Positions 42,974 to 53,323 are shown, counted from the first letter of the stretch. The stretch: 64,000 bases of DNA from Desulfovibrio sp. UCD-KL4C (GCF_006210265.1 NZ_VCNC01000002.1:1-64000), one strand, 5' to 3'. Translations and numbers: made by a program. Notes: a model not told the origin generated them from the letters alone.

Positions 42974-43699
42974 ATGGTTGTTTACAGACTCATTGAAGAA
43001 CCGCTTTTCCCTAACCCTGATGAAGCCGAACCAGACGGACTACTCGCTGTTGGTGGAGATTTACGTCCTGAACGACTTTTAGCCGCATATGCTGCTGGAA
43101 TATTTCCGTGGTACGATGAAAGCTCCCCTATTCTCTGGTGGTCACTTGATCCGCGCCTGATACTCAACTTTGATAAGTTGCATGTTTCAAAACGGATGAA
43201 GCGTAAAATCAGAAAGAAAGAATATCGCGTTACTTTTGATGTTGATTTTAGAGCAGTCATTACGAACTGTGCAGCTAAAATGCGCCCAGGACAAGAGGGG
43301 ACATGGATTTTGCAGGAAATCGTGGATGCTTATTTTGAATTGCATCAACTCGGATTTGCTCACAGTGTTGAGGTCTGGAATAAAAATGGAGAACTTGCAG
43401 GCGGGCTATATGGAGTTTCACTCGGCAGAGTTTTTTCTGGTGAGTCTATGTTTTTTCTTGAACCTGATGCATCTAAAATTGGTTTTTCTTATTTAGTCCG
43501 ATATCTTGAAAATAGAGATTTTCATTTTATAGATTGCCAACAACCAACCGATCATCTCAAATCGCTTGGAGCAGAAGAAATATTAAGAGATGATTTTCTT
43601 GTAATGCTTGAGGGTTCTTTGGAATATTCTGCACTGATTGGAACTTGGGACTTTTTGCCGGGTGAGTATGAACTCATTACGGAAAAACTTAGCAGTTAA
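42974..43699 (+). CDS. aat: Leucyl/phenylalanyl-tRNA-protein transferase
   Basis: The enzyme has 241 residues, with the conserved LLAVGGDLRPERLLAAYAAG then IFPWYDE and WWSLDPR. The late segments GELAGGLYGVSLGRVFSGES and DCQQPTDHLKSLGAE are also typical. It transfers Leu or Phe from tRNA to proteins with N-terminal Lys or Arg, creating N-degrons read by ClpS-ClpA. It lies directly downstream of clpS-clpA with a hairpin between, so co-regulation is likely. GGGGAT lies before ATG. Confidence 0.97.
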   Translation: MVVYRLIEEPLFPNPDEAEPDGLLAVGGDLRPERLLAAYAAGIFPWYDESSPILWWSLDPRLILNFDKLHVSKRMKRKIRKKEYRVTFDVDFRAVITNCAAKMRPGQEGTWILQEIVDAYFELHQLGFAHSVEVWNKNGELAGGLYGVSLGRVFSGESMFFLEPDASKIGFSYLVRYLENRDFHFIDCQQPTDHLKSLGAEEILRDDFLVMLEGSLEYSALIGTWDFLPGEYELITEKLSS

Positions 43700-43718
43700 G
43701 GCTAGGTGTAGGTTTAAA

Positions 43719-43752
43719 AAAAAGGACTTCAAAAAAATGAAATCCTCTTTTT
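43719..43752 (+). terminator. Probable terminator of aat
   Basis: AGGACTTC (43723-43730) pairs with GAAATCCT (43739-43746) with one mismatch. An A run lies before and a CTTTTT run after. The A run may give a T tract to the convergent gene as well. Confidence 0.6.
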
Positions 43753-43773
43753 ATTTAGATGTTATAGAACTAA

Positions 43774-44268
43774 TTAATTATCGTTTTCGCGGGTTTCTAC
43801 GAGAGGGCGATGCGCACTGAGATTGTACAATCCTCTAAGTGCAAACGGCAGTTTAAAATGGGGAACTTTTTCAAATTTGATGAGGCCGATATCTTTTCCT
43901 TCAGACATAGAGCAAAGCGGGGGAAGTCCGGAAGGGATTGGAAATTCCATCGGGCTTGAGTTGATAGAATCCAGCCTTGAAGAGTAGTGCTCTTTAAGGT
44001 AGTTAATAACTTGATCGCGTTCATCCAGAGTAAAGGATTCCATAACTATTTTGCGATCTTTTTTAGCGTTCGGAACAGCATCCAGTATTGCCGTCGGTCC
44101 GAAAAGATTATCCCATGAGATTTTTTCTTCTTCGCTTGGTGACCATTCCGGTCTGAAAAGGTGTACTTCCACATCACGACGTCCTTTAAAACTGCGAACG
44201 ATCATAGAAACAGCGTAGCCGCGAACAATTGGTATTTCGCCATTTTGTATTTGAATTATTGGAATCAT
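43774..44268 (-). CDS. Conserved-looking hypothetical protein
   Basis: A protein of 164 residues, soluble with no signal peptide. It opens with beta strands (MIPIIQIQNGEIPIVRGYAV, VEVHLFRPEWS), has a central charged helix (FTLDERDQVINYLKEHY) and ends with a proline-rich loop (PMEFPIPSGLPPLC). No motif points to an activity. GAGGTAGTA precedes the ATG, and base use matches the housekeeping neighbours, so it is a real resident gene. It sits between aat and uvrB on the opposite strand. Confidence 0.65.
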   Translation of the reverse strand: MIPIIQIQNGEIPIVRGYAVSMIVRSFKGRRDVEVHLFRPEWSPSEEEKISWDNLFGPTAILDAVPNAKKDRKIVMESFTLDERDQVINYLKEHYSSRLDSINSSPMEFPIPSGLPPLCSMSEGKDIGLIKFEKVPHFKLPFALRGLYNLSAHRPLVETRENDN

Positions 44269-44371
44269 TACTACCTCGTAAAATGAGTGTTTTGAATACT
44301 TTTAAGTTGTACAAGAATCTGATTATCATAACTTTTTTAATTTAACTATACAAGTCTGGAAAAATATCAGT

Positions 44372-46378
44372 ATGTCAGCAAAATTTGAGCTTGTCAGTGA
44401 CTTTACATTAAAAGGTGATCAGCCGGAAGCTGTGAAGCAACTTATAGAAAATCTTGGGCACGGCGTTAAAGATCAAGTTCTTCTTGGCGCTACAGGGACT
44501 GGAAAGACATTTACCATGGCAAATGTTATTAGCGAGCTGAATCGTCCGGCACTTGTAATGGCGCCTAATAAAACGTTGGCAGCTCAGCTTTTTAATGAGT
44601 TTAAAGCTCTGTTTCCTCACAACGCCGTAGAGTACTTTGTCAGTTATTATGATTATTACCAACCGGAAGCATACCTTCCTCACTCTGACACTTTTATTGA
44701 AAAAGATTCCTCGATTAATGATGATATTGATAAACTCAGGCATTCTGCAACACATGCTTTACTTACGCGGCGTGATGTTATCATTGTTGCTTCTGTTTCG
44801 TGTATCTACGGTCTAGGTTCTCCTGAATTCTATGCACGCATGATAATTCCTATCGAAGAAGGGCAGGATTTTTCTATGGAAAAGCTCATGGATCGGCTGA
44901 TAGAAGTTCAATATGTTAGAAATGATTATGACTTCCATCGCGGAACATTTAGAGTTCGTGGTGATGTCATTGAAATTATTCCTGCCTACAGCCGTGAGCA
45001 GGCTTTGAGGATAGAATTTTTTGGCGATGAAATTGATTCTATTTTGGAAACTGATCCTCTGACCGGTGAAGTTACAGGGCGCAGGCGTAAAACCGTTATT
45101 TATCCGGCAAGTCACTTTGTATCGGACAAAGATAATCTTGAAAGAGCTGTTGAAGATATCCGAGTTGAACTTTTTGATACGCTTAATAATTATAAACAGC
45201 AGAACAAATTTGTTGAAGCGCAGCGTATTGAACAGAGAACAATGTATGATCTAGAAATGATTGAAGAAGTTGGATATTGTAGCGGAATTGAAAATTATTC
45301 ACGTCATTTAGATGGACGTAAAGAGGGTGATCCTCCGGCAACATTGATTCATTATTTCCCGGATGATTTTATACTTTTTATGGATGAATCACATATTGCC
45401 GTACCGCAGGTCGGCGCAATGTATAATGGAGATCGTTCCAGAAAAACAACTCTGGTAAATTTTGGATTCAGGCTTCCCTCAGCCCTTGATAATCGTCCAC
45501 TTTGTTTTGATGAATTTTTAGAAAAAGTCGGGCAGACCGTTTATGTTTCGGCAACACCCGGGCCTTGGGAAATTGATAAAGCGCAAGGACTTGTCGTTGA
45601 ACAAATTATCCGCCCTACAGGTCTGCTTGATCCTGTGGTTGAAGTTCGTCCATCAAAAGGGCAAATGGATGACTTGCTTGCAGAATGTAAAGTTCGGGAG
45701 GGCCGAAATGAACGTGTGCTTATCACGACTCTTACTAAAAGAATGTCGGAAGATCTGACAGAGTATTTTAATCAGATGGGAGTTGATGCTAAGTATCTTC
45801 ATTCTGATATTGATACTATGGAGCGCATGGCTATTATTCAGTCTTTGCGTGCCGGTGAATTTACAGCTTTGGTTGGTATAAATCTGCTTAGAGAAGGTCT
45901 AGATATTCCTGAAGTTTCTTTAGTTGCAATACTTGATGCGGATAAGGAAGGTTTTTTGAGATCGAATCGTTCTTTGATTCAGACCTTTGGTAGAGCCGCT
46001 CGTAACTCAGATGGTTTAGTAATCCTTTATGCTGACAGAGTTACCAACTCTATGCGGACAGCTATGGATGAAACTTCACGTAGACGGCTTAAGCAGATAG
46101 AGTACAACACTGAGAATGGTATAACTCCGCAAACAATACGTAAATCACTGGATAATATGCTCGGAAATCTGTATTCTACTAATATTTCCGATGAAAAAGC
46201 TAAGATTGCTGCAGAAGAACTTTCCGAGTTCGGATTTGATCCTGTTAAAATTGAAAAAATGGTCCGTAAACTTGAAAAAGAAATGCGTAAATATGCAGGC
46301 GAGCTTGAATTTGAAAAAGCTGCTGAACTTAGAGATCGTATACAGCGTTTACGTGAAAAACTTATTACTCTGGGGTAA
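44372..46378 (+). CDS. uvrB: UvrABC excinuclease subunit B
   Basis: The protein has 668 residues, full length. Walker A is GATGTGKTF (residues 39-47). The damage-probing beta-hairpin [20 protein letters not shown], helicase motifs such as [14 protein letters not shown] and [14 protein letters not shown], and the C-terminal UVR motif that binds UvrC (about 625-660) are all present. It verifies lesions handed over by UvrA and recruits UvrC. The upstream region shows no obvious LexA box. It is followed by the potassium channel gene after 27 bases. Confidence 0.98.
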   Translation: MSAKFELVSDFTLKGDQPEAVKQLIENLGHGVKDQVLLGATGTGKTFTMANVISELNRPALVMAPNKTLAAQLFNEFKALFPHNAVEYFVSYYDYYQPEAYLPHSDTFIEKDSSINDDIDKLRHSATHALLTRRDVIIVASVSCIYGLGSPEFYARMIIPIEEGQDFSMEKLMDRLIEVQYVRNDYDFHRGTFRVRGDVIEIIPAYSREQALRIEFFGDEIDSILETDPLTGEVTGRRRKTVIYPASHFVSDKDNLERAVEDIRVELFDTLNNYKQQNKFVEAQRIEQRTMYDLEMIEEVGYCSGIENYSRHLDGRKEGDPPATLIHYFPDDFILFMDESHIAVPQVGAMYNGDRSRKTTLVNFGFRLPSALDNRPLCFDEFLEKVGQTVYVSATPGPWEIDKAQGLVVEQIIRPTGLLDPVVEVRPSKGQMDDLLAECKVREGRNERVLITTLTKRMSEDLTEYFNQMGVDAKYLHSDIDTMERMAIIQSLRAGEFTALVGINLLREGLDIPEVSLVAILDADKEGFLRSNRSLIQTFGRAARNSDGLVILYADRVTNSMRTAMDETSRRRLKQIEYNTENGITPQTIRKSLDNMLGNLYSTNISDEKAKIAAEELSEFGFDPVKIEKMVRKLEKEMRKYAGELEFEKAAELRDRIQRLREKLITLG

Positions 46379-46405
46379 CCCCAGAAAAGTTGTGGAAAGT
46401 TAGGA

Positions 46406-47443
46406 ATGAAATCCAAATCCGTATATGTAAGAATGCTTAACCTTAGACGCGAATTCGGTATATTCTGGGGGGTCGCTGCTGGTTGTATTTATATGCTGCT
46501 GGTCTTTATTGGTGGTATTTTGGGGTATATGTGGATTGAAGGGTGGAATTTTTTAAATAGTTTTTACATGGTTGTAATTACTCTATCAACTGTTGGATTT
46601 ATGGAGGTTTTACCTCTATCTGAAAACGGAAGAATTATGACCTCGCTGTTAATTCTCGGCGGAGTCGGTGGTTTTGCTTATTTGATCGGAGCTTTTTCAC
46701 AATTATTAGTTGAAGGACGTTTGCAAGCTATTCTCGGGAGACGCAGAATGCAGAATACAATCGGAAAATTTAAAAATCATATTATTGTCTGTGGATACGG
46801 CAGAATCGGTGCAATTGTAGCTGAAGAAGTTTTGAACGAAGGGCTTGATCTCGTTGTCATTGAGAGCGATCCAGATCTAATCGTTCAAATGGAAGCTGCG
46901 GGGATAACCTGTCTTGAAGGTGATGCGACTAAAGATGGAACATTGAAATTAGCAGGGCTTGATAGAGCGAAGTCTCTTATCACTGCCTTGTCAGATGAGG
47001 CTGCTAATGTTTATGTGACTTTGATTGCTCGTCAGTTCAGCTCAAAAGTTAATATTATTGCACGCGGTAATAATAAGACCAGTATCTCACGACTTGAATT
47101 TGCCGGAGCAGACAGGGTTGTACTTCCGCATACAATCGGTGGAATACGTATGGCTCAGTCTGTGCTGCGTCCAACTGTTACAAACTTTCTTGATATTGCC
47201 ATACGTGGAAAGATTGATCTGCAAATGGAAGAACTTTTTGTCACAGATAAATCTGAATTTGTTGGTCAGGATTTAATAGAATCTCAAATCCGTCCTCGTT
47301 TTAATTTGATCATTATTGCTATTAGGAAAAATACTGGAGATATGGTTTTTAACCCTGGTCCGAAAGAAGTTATTGAATCCCGGGATACTCTTTTGACTGT
47401 AGGTAAAATTTCTGATCTGTCAGCTATTCAGAAGATTTTGTAG
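46406..47443 (+). CDS. Potassium channel with RCK/TrkA-N domain
   Basis: A two-TM channel subunit of 345 residues. Membrane helices span about 20-45 and 72-100, with the pore helix and filter at about 54-65. Then come an RCK N-lobe with the nucleotide-binding motif IVCGYGRIGAIVAEEVL and an RCK C-lobe (about 270-345). The selectivity filter reads T-V-G-F-M-E where most K+ channels have T-V-G-Y/F-G-D/E, so the usual second glycine is Met. GGAAAG lies before the ATG. It is likely co-transcribed with uvrB by position only. Ligand for the RCK domain is probably NAD(H) or a nucleotide. Confidence 0.88.
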   Translation: MKSKSVYVRMLNLRREFGIFWGVAAGCIYMLLVFIGGILGYMWIEGWNFLNSFYMVVITLSTVGFMEVLPLSENGRIMTSLLILGGVGGFAYLIGAFSQLLVEGRLQAILGRRRMQNTIGKFKNHIIVCGYGRIGAIVAEEVLNEGLDLVVIESDPDLIVQMEAAGITCLEGDATKDGTLKLAGLDRAKSLITALSDEAANVYVTLIARQFSSKVNIIARGNNKTSISRLEFAGADRVVLPHTIGGIRMAQSVLRPTVTNFLDIAIRGKIDLQMEELFVTDKSEFVGQDLIESQIRPRFNLIIIAIRKNTGDMVFNPGPKEVIESRDTLLTVGKISDLSAIQKIL

Positions 47444-47566
47444 TTGATTGAATAAGTTCATTCCGTTAAACCGCAGGAAGTTCTTTTGGTTTCATTTAAC
47501 TATTGATTTAATAATACTATTCTATTCAAATTCTCATCAAACATAATCAGCAAATATTAATATACC

Positions 47567-49414
47567 GTGAAAAAAACAGACGAAAAAAAGATTGAAGAGC
47601 TTGTAAAAAGACTCGAAAAGCATAATGACGATTATCGCCGCGGCATGCCTACTACAAGTGATGCCAGATATGATGAATTAACTGAGGCATTACGTGACGT
47701 TGCTCCTGAGCACCCCTATCTTACGAAAGTAGAACCTGAAAATTTTAGCAATAAGGTTGAAATTAGGCATCCTAAACCGATGCTATCAACAGAAAAAGCT
47801 TATACAGTTGAAGAGCTTGAAAGGTTTGTCCAAAGAGTTGAGAAGGAAGCTAAATCGCTTGGTATTCAAAAAATTGAATATAGAGTTACTCCTAAACTTG
47901 ATGGTCTTGCTGCTCGTGATGATGGGAAGATTTTTGCTACACGCGGTAATGGTGAAGTCGGATACGAAATTTCTAGTGCATTTGCCAAAGGCGTAATTGC
48001 GGTAGGCGGACGTGGGCAGGGCGTTGGTGAAATCGTGTGCAGTCAGGATTATTTTGACGAACATCTTTCAGATATTTTCGAACACCCGCGCAATATGGTT
48101 GTCGGTATTATTACTTCTGATAACGTAAATGAAGCTTCAAAACAGGCTTTACAGGACGAAGCTATCCGCTTTGTTCCTTACAGCACACTGCCCAAAAAAG
48201 TTGTTGATGGTAAAGAGCTTGTCCGTAATGTCTGGAAGATTACAGATGAGTTATGGGAACAGGCAGGCTATCCGCTTGACGGAATGGTTGCCGAAGTCAC
48301 TGACGTACGGTTGCAGGAAGTCCTTGGGTCTACCGCTCATCACTATAGATGGCAGATTGCCATTAAAAAGAAGGGGGAGTCTGCTGTAACCACTGTTAAC
48401 GATATTCGCTGGCAGGTTGGTCGTATGGGAGCTGTTACACCTGTTATGGAGGTAGAGCCTGTTTCGGTTTCAGGCGCAACAATCAGCAACGTTACGGCTC
48501 ATAATGCTGGAATGTTAAGGGATCACTCCATAGGTAAAGGCGCAGTGATTCGAATTATTCGCAGCGGTGAAGTTATTCCGAAGCTTGAAGAAGTTATCAA
48601 ACCTGCTGTTTTTGTAGAGCTTCCAACAAATTGCCCTTCGTGTAATGCTAAACTTTTTTGGCAGAATGATTTTTTGAAATGCCCTGATTTTAACTGTTCG
48701 GCCAGAGCGGAACAGCGTCTTGAATATTGGTTTAAAACGCTTGGAAATGCTGATTGGTTTGGTAAAAAAACTATTGCCAGACTTGTAACAGCCGGGCGTA
48801 GTTCTCTTGAGTCTGTTTACACAATGGGTGAAGAAGATTTCGTTAAACTGGGTTTTGGTCCTGTTCAATCTTCTAATCTGGCAGAAGCGATCTATATCAG
48901 CCGTACTAAAGAAACTGATGATTGGAGATTCCTAGCCGCATTTGGTATACCTGACCTTGGAAAAGCTGATAGCCGCAAGTTACTTGGTCATTTTAAGCTT
49001 GAAAATATTATTTCTGTAAAACAGGCTGACCTTGCTGAAATCCATGGTTTCGGAGCCATTACCAGCTATTCTGTTACTGCTGGGATTGAAGCTATTAAAG
49101 AAACCATTTTGCATATGCTTGAATTCAATTTTAATTTACGCCGTACGCCGCTTGAAAGTGAAACAAAAAGCGTTGAAAGCCCCGTAAGTAGTAAAGGAAT
49201 AGTCTTTACAGGCAAGATGGTTCAAGGCTCTCGTGAGGACATGCAAGCTATGGCTCGAAGACTTGGAGCCAACGTGCAGACATCTGTTACCGGAAAGACT
49301 GATTTTCTTGTTTGTGGAAGCAACGTAGGTGATAAGAAGATGGAAGCCGCCAAAGCCAAGGGTGTTACGGTTATGACCGAAAGTGAATTTATGGATATAG
49401 TCAGCAACGATTGA
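47567..49414 (+). CDS. Divergent NAD-dependent DNA ligase (LigA-like)
   Basis: The protein has 615 residues, shorter than usual LigA (about 670). An Ia-like N-terminus (DDYRRGMPTTSDARYDELTE) is followed by the adenylation domain with the nucleophile K110 in VTPKLDGLAA and the TRGNGEVGYEIS segment. An OB domain, a C4 zinc finger (CPSCNAKLFW ... CPDFNCSA), HhH repeats and a C-terminal BRCT domain (GIVFTGKMVQGSREDMQAMA) complete it. Conservation is low compared with housekeeping LigA, suggesting a second, specialised ligase. The start is GTG at 47567 with no good Shine-Dalgarno, so the start is uncertain. Confidence 0.85.
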   Translation: MKKTDEKKIEELVKRLEKHNDDYRRGMPTTSDARYDELTEALRDVAPEHPYLTKVEPENFSNKVEIRHPKPMLSTEKAYTVEELERFVQRVEKEAKSLGIQKIEYRVTPKLDGLAARDDGKIFATRGNGEVGYEISSAFAKGVIAVGGRGQGVGEIVCSQDYFDEHLSDIFEHPRNMVVGIITSDNVNEASKQALQDEAIRFVPYSTLPKKVVDGKELVRNVWKITDELWEQAGYPLDGMVAEVTDVRLQEVLGSTAHHYRWQIAIKKKGESAVTTVNDIRWQVGRMGAVTPVMEVEPVSVSGATISNVTAHNAGMLRDHSIGKGAVIRIIRSGEVIPKLEEVIKPAVFVELPTNCPSCNAKLFWQNDFLKCPDFNCSARAEQRLEYWFKTLGNADWFGKKTIARLVTAGRSSLESVYTMGEEDFVKLGFGPVQSSNLAEAIYISRTKETDDWRFLAAFGIPDLGKADSRKLLGHFKLENIISVKQADLAEIHGFGAITSYSVTAGIEAIKETILHMLEFNFNLRRTPLESETKSVESPVSSKGIVFTGKMVQGSREDMQAMARRLGANVQTSVTGKTDFLVCGSNVGDKKMEAAKAKGVTVMTESEFMDIVSND

Positions 49415-49498
49415 TTTTTATTACGAAATTAATTTTTCTTTGTTTAATATAAGCAATTAAATGGTTCAGAGTAGAATCGAAATTTTAGGAGCACAAAA

Positions 49499-50275
49499 AT
49501 GACTGACATAGTAATTATCGGAGCAAAAGGCCGGATGGGTGCATCATTGGTGCGTCTTGTTCAGGAAAGTGATGAGTTTAAGCTCGCGGCTGTAATGGAA
49601 CGTTCAGGATGTGAAAAAGGTCTTGATACCTTAGGGTGTGTCTGCGGGACTTCTCCTGAAGAAGTTCTGGTTAAAGTTCCGGGCGCGGTTATTATCGACT
49701 TTACAGCTCCTGCGGCAACTTTAAAATTGCTTGAGACTGCTTCCATTACCGGCAATCCGGTTGTAATTGGAACTACAGGTATGACAGCTGAAGATCTGGC
49801 GAAAGTCGACGAATACGCAAAGAAAATTCCTGTATTCCTTGCTCCTAATATGAGTGTCGGTGTAAATGTTCTGCTGAAAATTTTGCCGGAACTTGTACGT
49901 ATGCTGGGATCTGATTATGATCTTGAAATGACCGAAATTCATCATAATAAAAAGGTTGACTCACCAAGCGGAACAGCTCTTAAACTGGCTGAGTGCATGG
50001 CAGAAGCCAGAGGTCTTGTTTATGATGAAATTAAAAAGCATGGACGTGACGGTATTGTCGGCGCAAGAACAAAGGACGAAATGGGCGTAATGGCTGTTCG
50101 CGGTGGAGATGTTGTAGGCGATCATACTGCTTATTTCTTTGGTCCTGGGGAACGGATTGAAGTTACTCATCGTGCGCACTCCCGCGATACTTTCGCACAA
50201 GGTGCATTAAGAGCTGCGTCATGGCTTGCTACCCAGACTCCCGGCAAAGTCTATAATATGGCTGATATTTTTTAA
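49499..50275 (+). CDS. dapB: 4-hydroxy-tetrahydrodipicolinate reductase
   Basis: The enzyme has 258 residues. The N-terminal dinucleotide motif is [12 protein letters not shown], the catalytic region is [20 protein letters not shown], and GEFRVTHRAH is replaced by [20 protein letters not shown], typical of DapB. It reduces the lysine/meso-diaminopimelate precursor with NAD(P)H in the cytosol, so it supplies lysine and peptidoglycan. AGGAGC precedes the ATG. Single gene with its own terminator. Confidence 0.97.
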   Translation: MTDIVIIGAKGRMGASLVRLVQESDEFKLAAVMERSGCEKGLDTLGCVCGTSPEEVLVKVPGAVIIDFTAPAATLKLLETASITGNPVVIGTTGMTAEDLAKVDEYAKKIPVFLAPNMSVGVNVLLKILPELVRMLGSDYDLEMTEIHHNKKVDSPSGTALKLAECMAEARGLVYDEIKKHGRDGIVGARTKDEMGVMAVRGGDVVGDHTAYFFGPGERIEVTHRAHSRDTFAQGALRAASWLATQTPGKVYNMADIF

Positions 50276-50338
50276 GTTGTATTATATCCACTACAATCAA
50301 ACTAAATTTTGTAGCTGAAAGTAGTGTAAAAGGTTATT

Positions 50339-50373
50339 AGGTCGTATCGGTTTATTCGGTACGACCTTTTTTT
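50339..50373 (+). terminator. Intrinsic terminator of dapB
   Basis: AGGTCGTA (50339-50346) with TACGACCT (50360-50367), then T7. Confidence 0.92.
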
Positions 50374-50461
50374 ATTAATTAATTCAGGTTGTAAATTTTA
50401 TTTTTTGCTAAAGTTAAATTAACACTTTAAGTTTTAGCTTGAACAGCTAAAGTTACAAGTC

Positions 50462-52327
50462 ATGACTGAAAATAAAAAATCTTCACGTAATATTGCGCTG
50501 TCGTTAGGAGCCTTAGGGGTTGTTTTCGGTGATATCGGAACAAGCCCACTTTACGCTTTAAAAGCATGTTTTAGCGGGTATCACGCCATTCCACTAACCC
50601 AAGCTAATGTACTTGGGGTACTATCGCTTATTATCTGGTCGCTTTTTGTGGTGATCAGTCTTAAATATGTAACCTTTGTAATGGCTGCAGATAATAAAGG
50701 CGAAGGTGGAATCTTTGCTCTTTATGAGTTGGTAAGACAAAGTAAAGGTACTAAGACCGCATCTGTTATGCTTATTTCCTCTTTGATCGGCGGAGCCTTG
50801 CTCTATGGTGACGGTGTTATTACTCCGGCTATTTCTGTACTTTCAGCCATTGAGGGACTTGATGTCGCAACCACCTTAGCTCACGATTATATAACTTTAA
50901 TTTCATGTGTCATTCTTCTTGTTCTATTTGCTTTTCAGAGTAGCGGAACTGATAAAATAGGGCGTTTGTTTGGGCCCATAATGATGGTTTGGTTTGCGGT
51001 TATGGGATTTTTCGGAGCTCTTTCAATGCTGGATAATCCAATAGTATTAGAAGCTTTCAGTCCGTTACACGGGGTCAGGTTCTTTACCGAGAATGGTCTT
51101 GCCGGAACACTTGTTCTCGGGGCGGTTGTTTTATGTGTTACCGGAGGAGAGGCTTTATTTGCTGATATGGGACATTTCGGACGAAAACCCATTACTTTAG
51201 CATGGTATTTTGTGGCATTGCCTAGTCTTTTGCTAAATTATTTAGGGCAGGGTGCACTGTTAATAAATAATCCAAAGTTGATAGCTTATCCCTTTTTTAG
51301 CTTATTCCCAAAAGCAATAATTTTTCCGATTGTCGGACTTGCCACAATGGCTGCGATAATTGCCTCACAGGCTATTATATCAGGTGCTTTTTCATTGACT
51401 TCTCAGGCTGTTCATCTGGGTTTTATACCGCGCATACGCATTTTTCAAACATCAGAGCTTAATTCCGGGCAGGTTTATGTATCATCCATTAACTGGATTA
51501 TGGCTGCGCTCAGTATCTTTTTAGTGGTTTCTTTCAAACATTCAGAAGAGCTTGCCGGAGCATACGGGATAGCAATTACCGGAACTATGGTTATTACTAC
51601 ATATCTTTTCTGGTTCTATCTAAGGAATATTAAAAAGTGGAATATTGTCCTTTCACTGTTGCTGATTAGTTTTTTTGCATGCTTTGACTTAGGCTTTTTA
51701 ATTGTCAATTTTACAAAAATTAGTGGCGGAGGTTGGTTTCCAATTCTACTCGCTGCTATTGTAGCTTACATAATGTATGTGTGGTTGTGGGGCCGGAAAG
51801 AAGTATATGGTCATATTATGGATAAAGGGTTGCGCATTACTGATCTTGAGTCTGAAATAGAAAAACATATGCTTGCTAAAATTCCAGGAGAGGCTGTATT
51901 CCTAACAGCTTCTAATTTTATTCCACTTGCTTTTTTACAACACCTGAGAAGAAATAAAGTCGTTCCAGAAAAATTAGTTTTTTTGCAGGTAGAGACACAA
52001 AATGAGCCTTATGTTGATTCAGGTAAGCGAATTTCTGTCAAAAAACTTAAGAATAATATCTCGTGGGTAACAGTTTCATATGGTTTTATGGAAAAACCTA
52101 ATGTGCCGGTAGCCATTTTTCAGGCGTGGAATCAGATAGCTGTCAGCCAAGATGAATGTAATTACTATGTAGGGAAGGTTTTTATAAAGTATAATCCGGA
52201 GCGTGATGACAATAAACTTAAACGGAAATTGTTTATTCTTTTAAGTTCAATTTCAAATAATCCTGTAGATTATTTTAAAATACCTGAAGATCTAGTTGTT
52301 ACAATAGGCACTGGAGTTAAGCTGTAG
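50462..52327 (+). CDS. kup: Potassium uptake protein Kup
   Basis: A protein of 621 residues of the KUP/HAK/KT family. The N-terminal ALGVVFGDIGTSPLYALKAC is diagnostic, and GDGVITPAISVLSAIEGL and TGGEALFADMGHFGRKPI follow. About twelve membrane helices are predicted up to residue 440, then a cytosolic C-terminal domain. It imports K+, probably with protons, in the inner membrane. Single gene. The Shine-Dalgarno is weak, which leaves the start slightly uncertain, but the alignment to family starts is good. Confidence 0.97.
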   Translation: MTENKKSSRNIALSLGALGVVFGDIGTSPLYALKACFSGYHAIPLTQANVLGVLSLIIWSLFVVISLKYVTFVMAADNKGEGGIFALYELVRQSKGTKTASVMLISSLIGGALLYGDGVITPAISVLSAIEGLDVATTLAHDYITLISCVILLVLFAFQSSGTDKIGRLFGPIMMVWFAVMGFFGALSMLDNPIVLEAFSPLHGVRFFTENGLAGTLVLGAVVLCVTGGEALFADMGHFGRKPITLAWYFVALPSLLLNYLGQGALLINNPKLIAYPFFSLFPKAIIFPIVGLATMAAIIASQAIISGAFSLTSQAVHLGFIPRIRIFQTSELNSGQVYVSSINWIMAALSIFLVVSFKHSEELAGAYGIAITGTMVITTYLFWFYLRNIKKWNIVLSLLLISFFACFDLGFLIVNFTKISGGGWFPILLAAIVAYIMYVWLWGRKEVYGHIMDKGLRITDLESEIEKHMLAKIPGEAVFLTASNFIPLAFLQHLRRNKVVPEKLVFLQVETQNEPYVDSGKRISVKKLKNNISWVTVSYGFMEKPNVPVAIFQAWNQIAVSQDECNYYVGKVFIKYNPERDDNKLKRKLFILLSSISNNPVDYFKIPEDLVVTIGTGVKL

Positions 52328-52338
52328 AGGGAAATTGA

Positions 52339-52683
52339 TTACTGGAGAAATTCAGCCATAAATTTATAAACTGATTTCATTTCATCTTCTATGACGAACA
52401 TGTCTTTGCATGCTTGCTCGGTATTACCGTCTCGTGCACTATGTTCAAGATGAAGACAGGCCTCCCTGACTCTATCGGCGCCCATGGTTGCTGCGGCACC
52501 TTTTAATGAGTGAGCAAGATACTTCAGGTCATCCATTTTGCCGCTTTCTAGGGCTTCTCTGATTTGTATTACTCTGGCTGGTTCGTCACGAAGGAATACT
52601 GCAAAAAGTTTTTTTAAAAACTCTTTTTTAGTGGATGCCATGGATTTCAGCCATTTTTTGTTGATTATTTCATTAGTTTTCAT
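52339..52683 (-). CDS. Stand-alone Hpt domain protein
   Basis: From the ATG at 52683 the protein has 114 residues (a TTG 24 bases upstream is an alternative). It is one four-helix Hpt domain with the phospho-acceptor His in LKYLAHSLKGAAATMGADRV. It would shuttle phosphate between hybrid histidine kinases and response regulators. No kinase is adjacent. It is convergent with kup, 11 bases away. Confidence 0.9.
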   Translation of the reverse strand: MKTNEIINKKWLKSMASTKKEFLKKLFAVFLRDEPARVIQIREALESGKMDDLKYLAHSLKGAAATMGADRVREACLHLEHSARDGNTEQACKDMFVIEDEMKSVYKFMAEFLQ

Positions 52684-52800
52684 TTTGGAAAGATAAGTTA
52701 AAACCAAATACTTTTCTACAAGTTTTCATACATTAGCATGCAAAATTGCATTGAAGTAGGTAGTTACTTTTGAGATTTTCAATTGATTATCTGCAGACAA

Positions 52801-52830
52801 GAAAAAGGTCGAGTTTATACCCGACCTTTT
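52801..52830 (-). terminator. Terminator of the ACT/aryl-CoA ligase operon
   Basis: AAAAGGTCG (52803-52811) with CGACCTTTT (52822-52830). On the minus strand the stem is followed by TTTTTC, so it ends the leftward operon. Confidence 0.85.
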
Positions 52831-52864
52831 AAATAAATATAAGTTCAGACTTTAAAGTTGATTG

Positions 52865-53296
52865 TTACAACTTAGAAAGTTTATCGCTGGGGATCATTTT
52901 TATTTTATGCTCTGTTAGTAGCTCAATCGCCTGATCTGTGCGATCAAAACGGAAAATAATAACAGCGTGGTCTCCGCTTTGTTGAACAAATGCGTACATG
53001 TATTCAACATTAATACTTGCATTTCTCAGCATCTCCAGAAGGTTGTGAAGTCCTCCAGGCTGATCGCCGACAATGACTGCGACAACAGTTGTTTTACCCA
53101 CAGTAAACCCGGCATCTTTTAAAGTTGTCTGGGCTTTATCAAAGTCAGAAACTATTAGTCTTAAGATTCCGAAGTCTGAAGTGTCGGCGAGAGAAAGAGC
53201 GCGGATATTAACTTTGGCTTCGCTAAGGAGTCTTGTAACTTCTGCAAGTCTTCCGGAACGATTTTCAAGGAATATAGAGAGTTGATCACATTTCAT
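52865..53296 (-). CDS. Tandem ACT domain protein
   Basis: The product has 143 residues and two ACT units: about 3-68 (LSIFLENRSGRLAEVTRLLS then AKVNIRALSLADTSDFGILR) and about 70-140 (VAVIVGDQPGGLHNLLEMLR then ASINVEYMYAFVQQSG). ACT domains bind amino acids or related small ligands. It follows the aryl-CoA ligase gene by 27 bases on the same strand, a pairing common in sulfate reducers and archaea, so it likely senses an aromatic acid or amino acid for that pathway. GAGGTG precedes the ATG. Confidence 0.93.
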   Translation of the reverse strand: MKCDQLSIFLENRSGRLAEVTRLLSEAKVNIRALSLADTSDFGILRLIVSDFDKAQTTLKDAGFTVGKTTVVAVIVGDQPGGLHNLLEMLRNASINVEYMYAFVQQSGDHAVIIFRFDRTDQAIELLTEHKIKMIPSDKLSKL

Positions 53297-53323
53297 AGTG
53301 CACCTCGCTTTTAGCTAGTTCAG

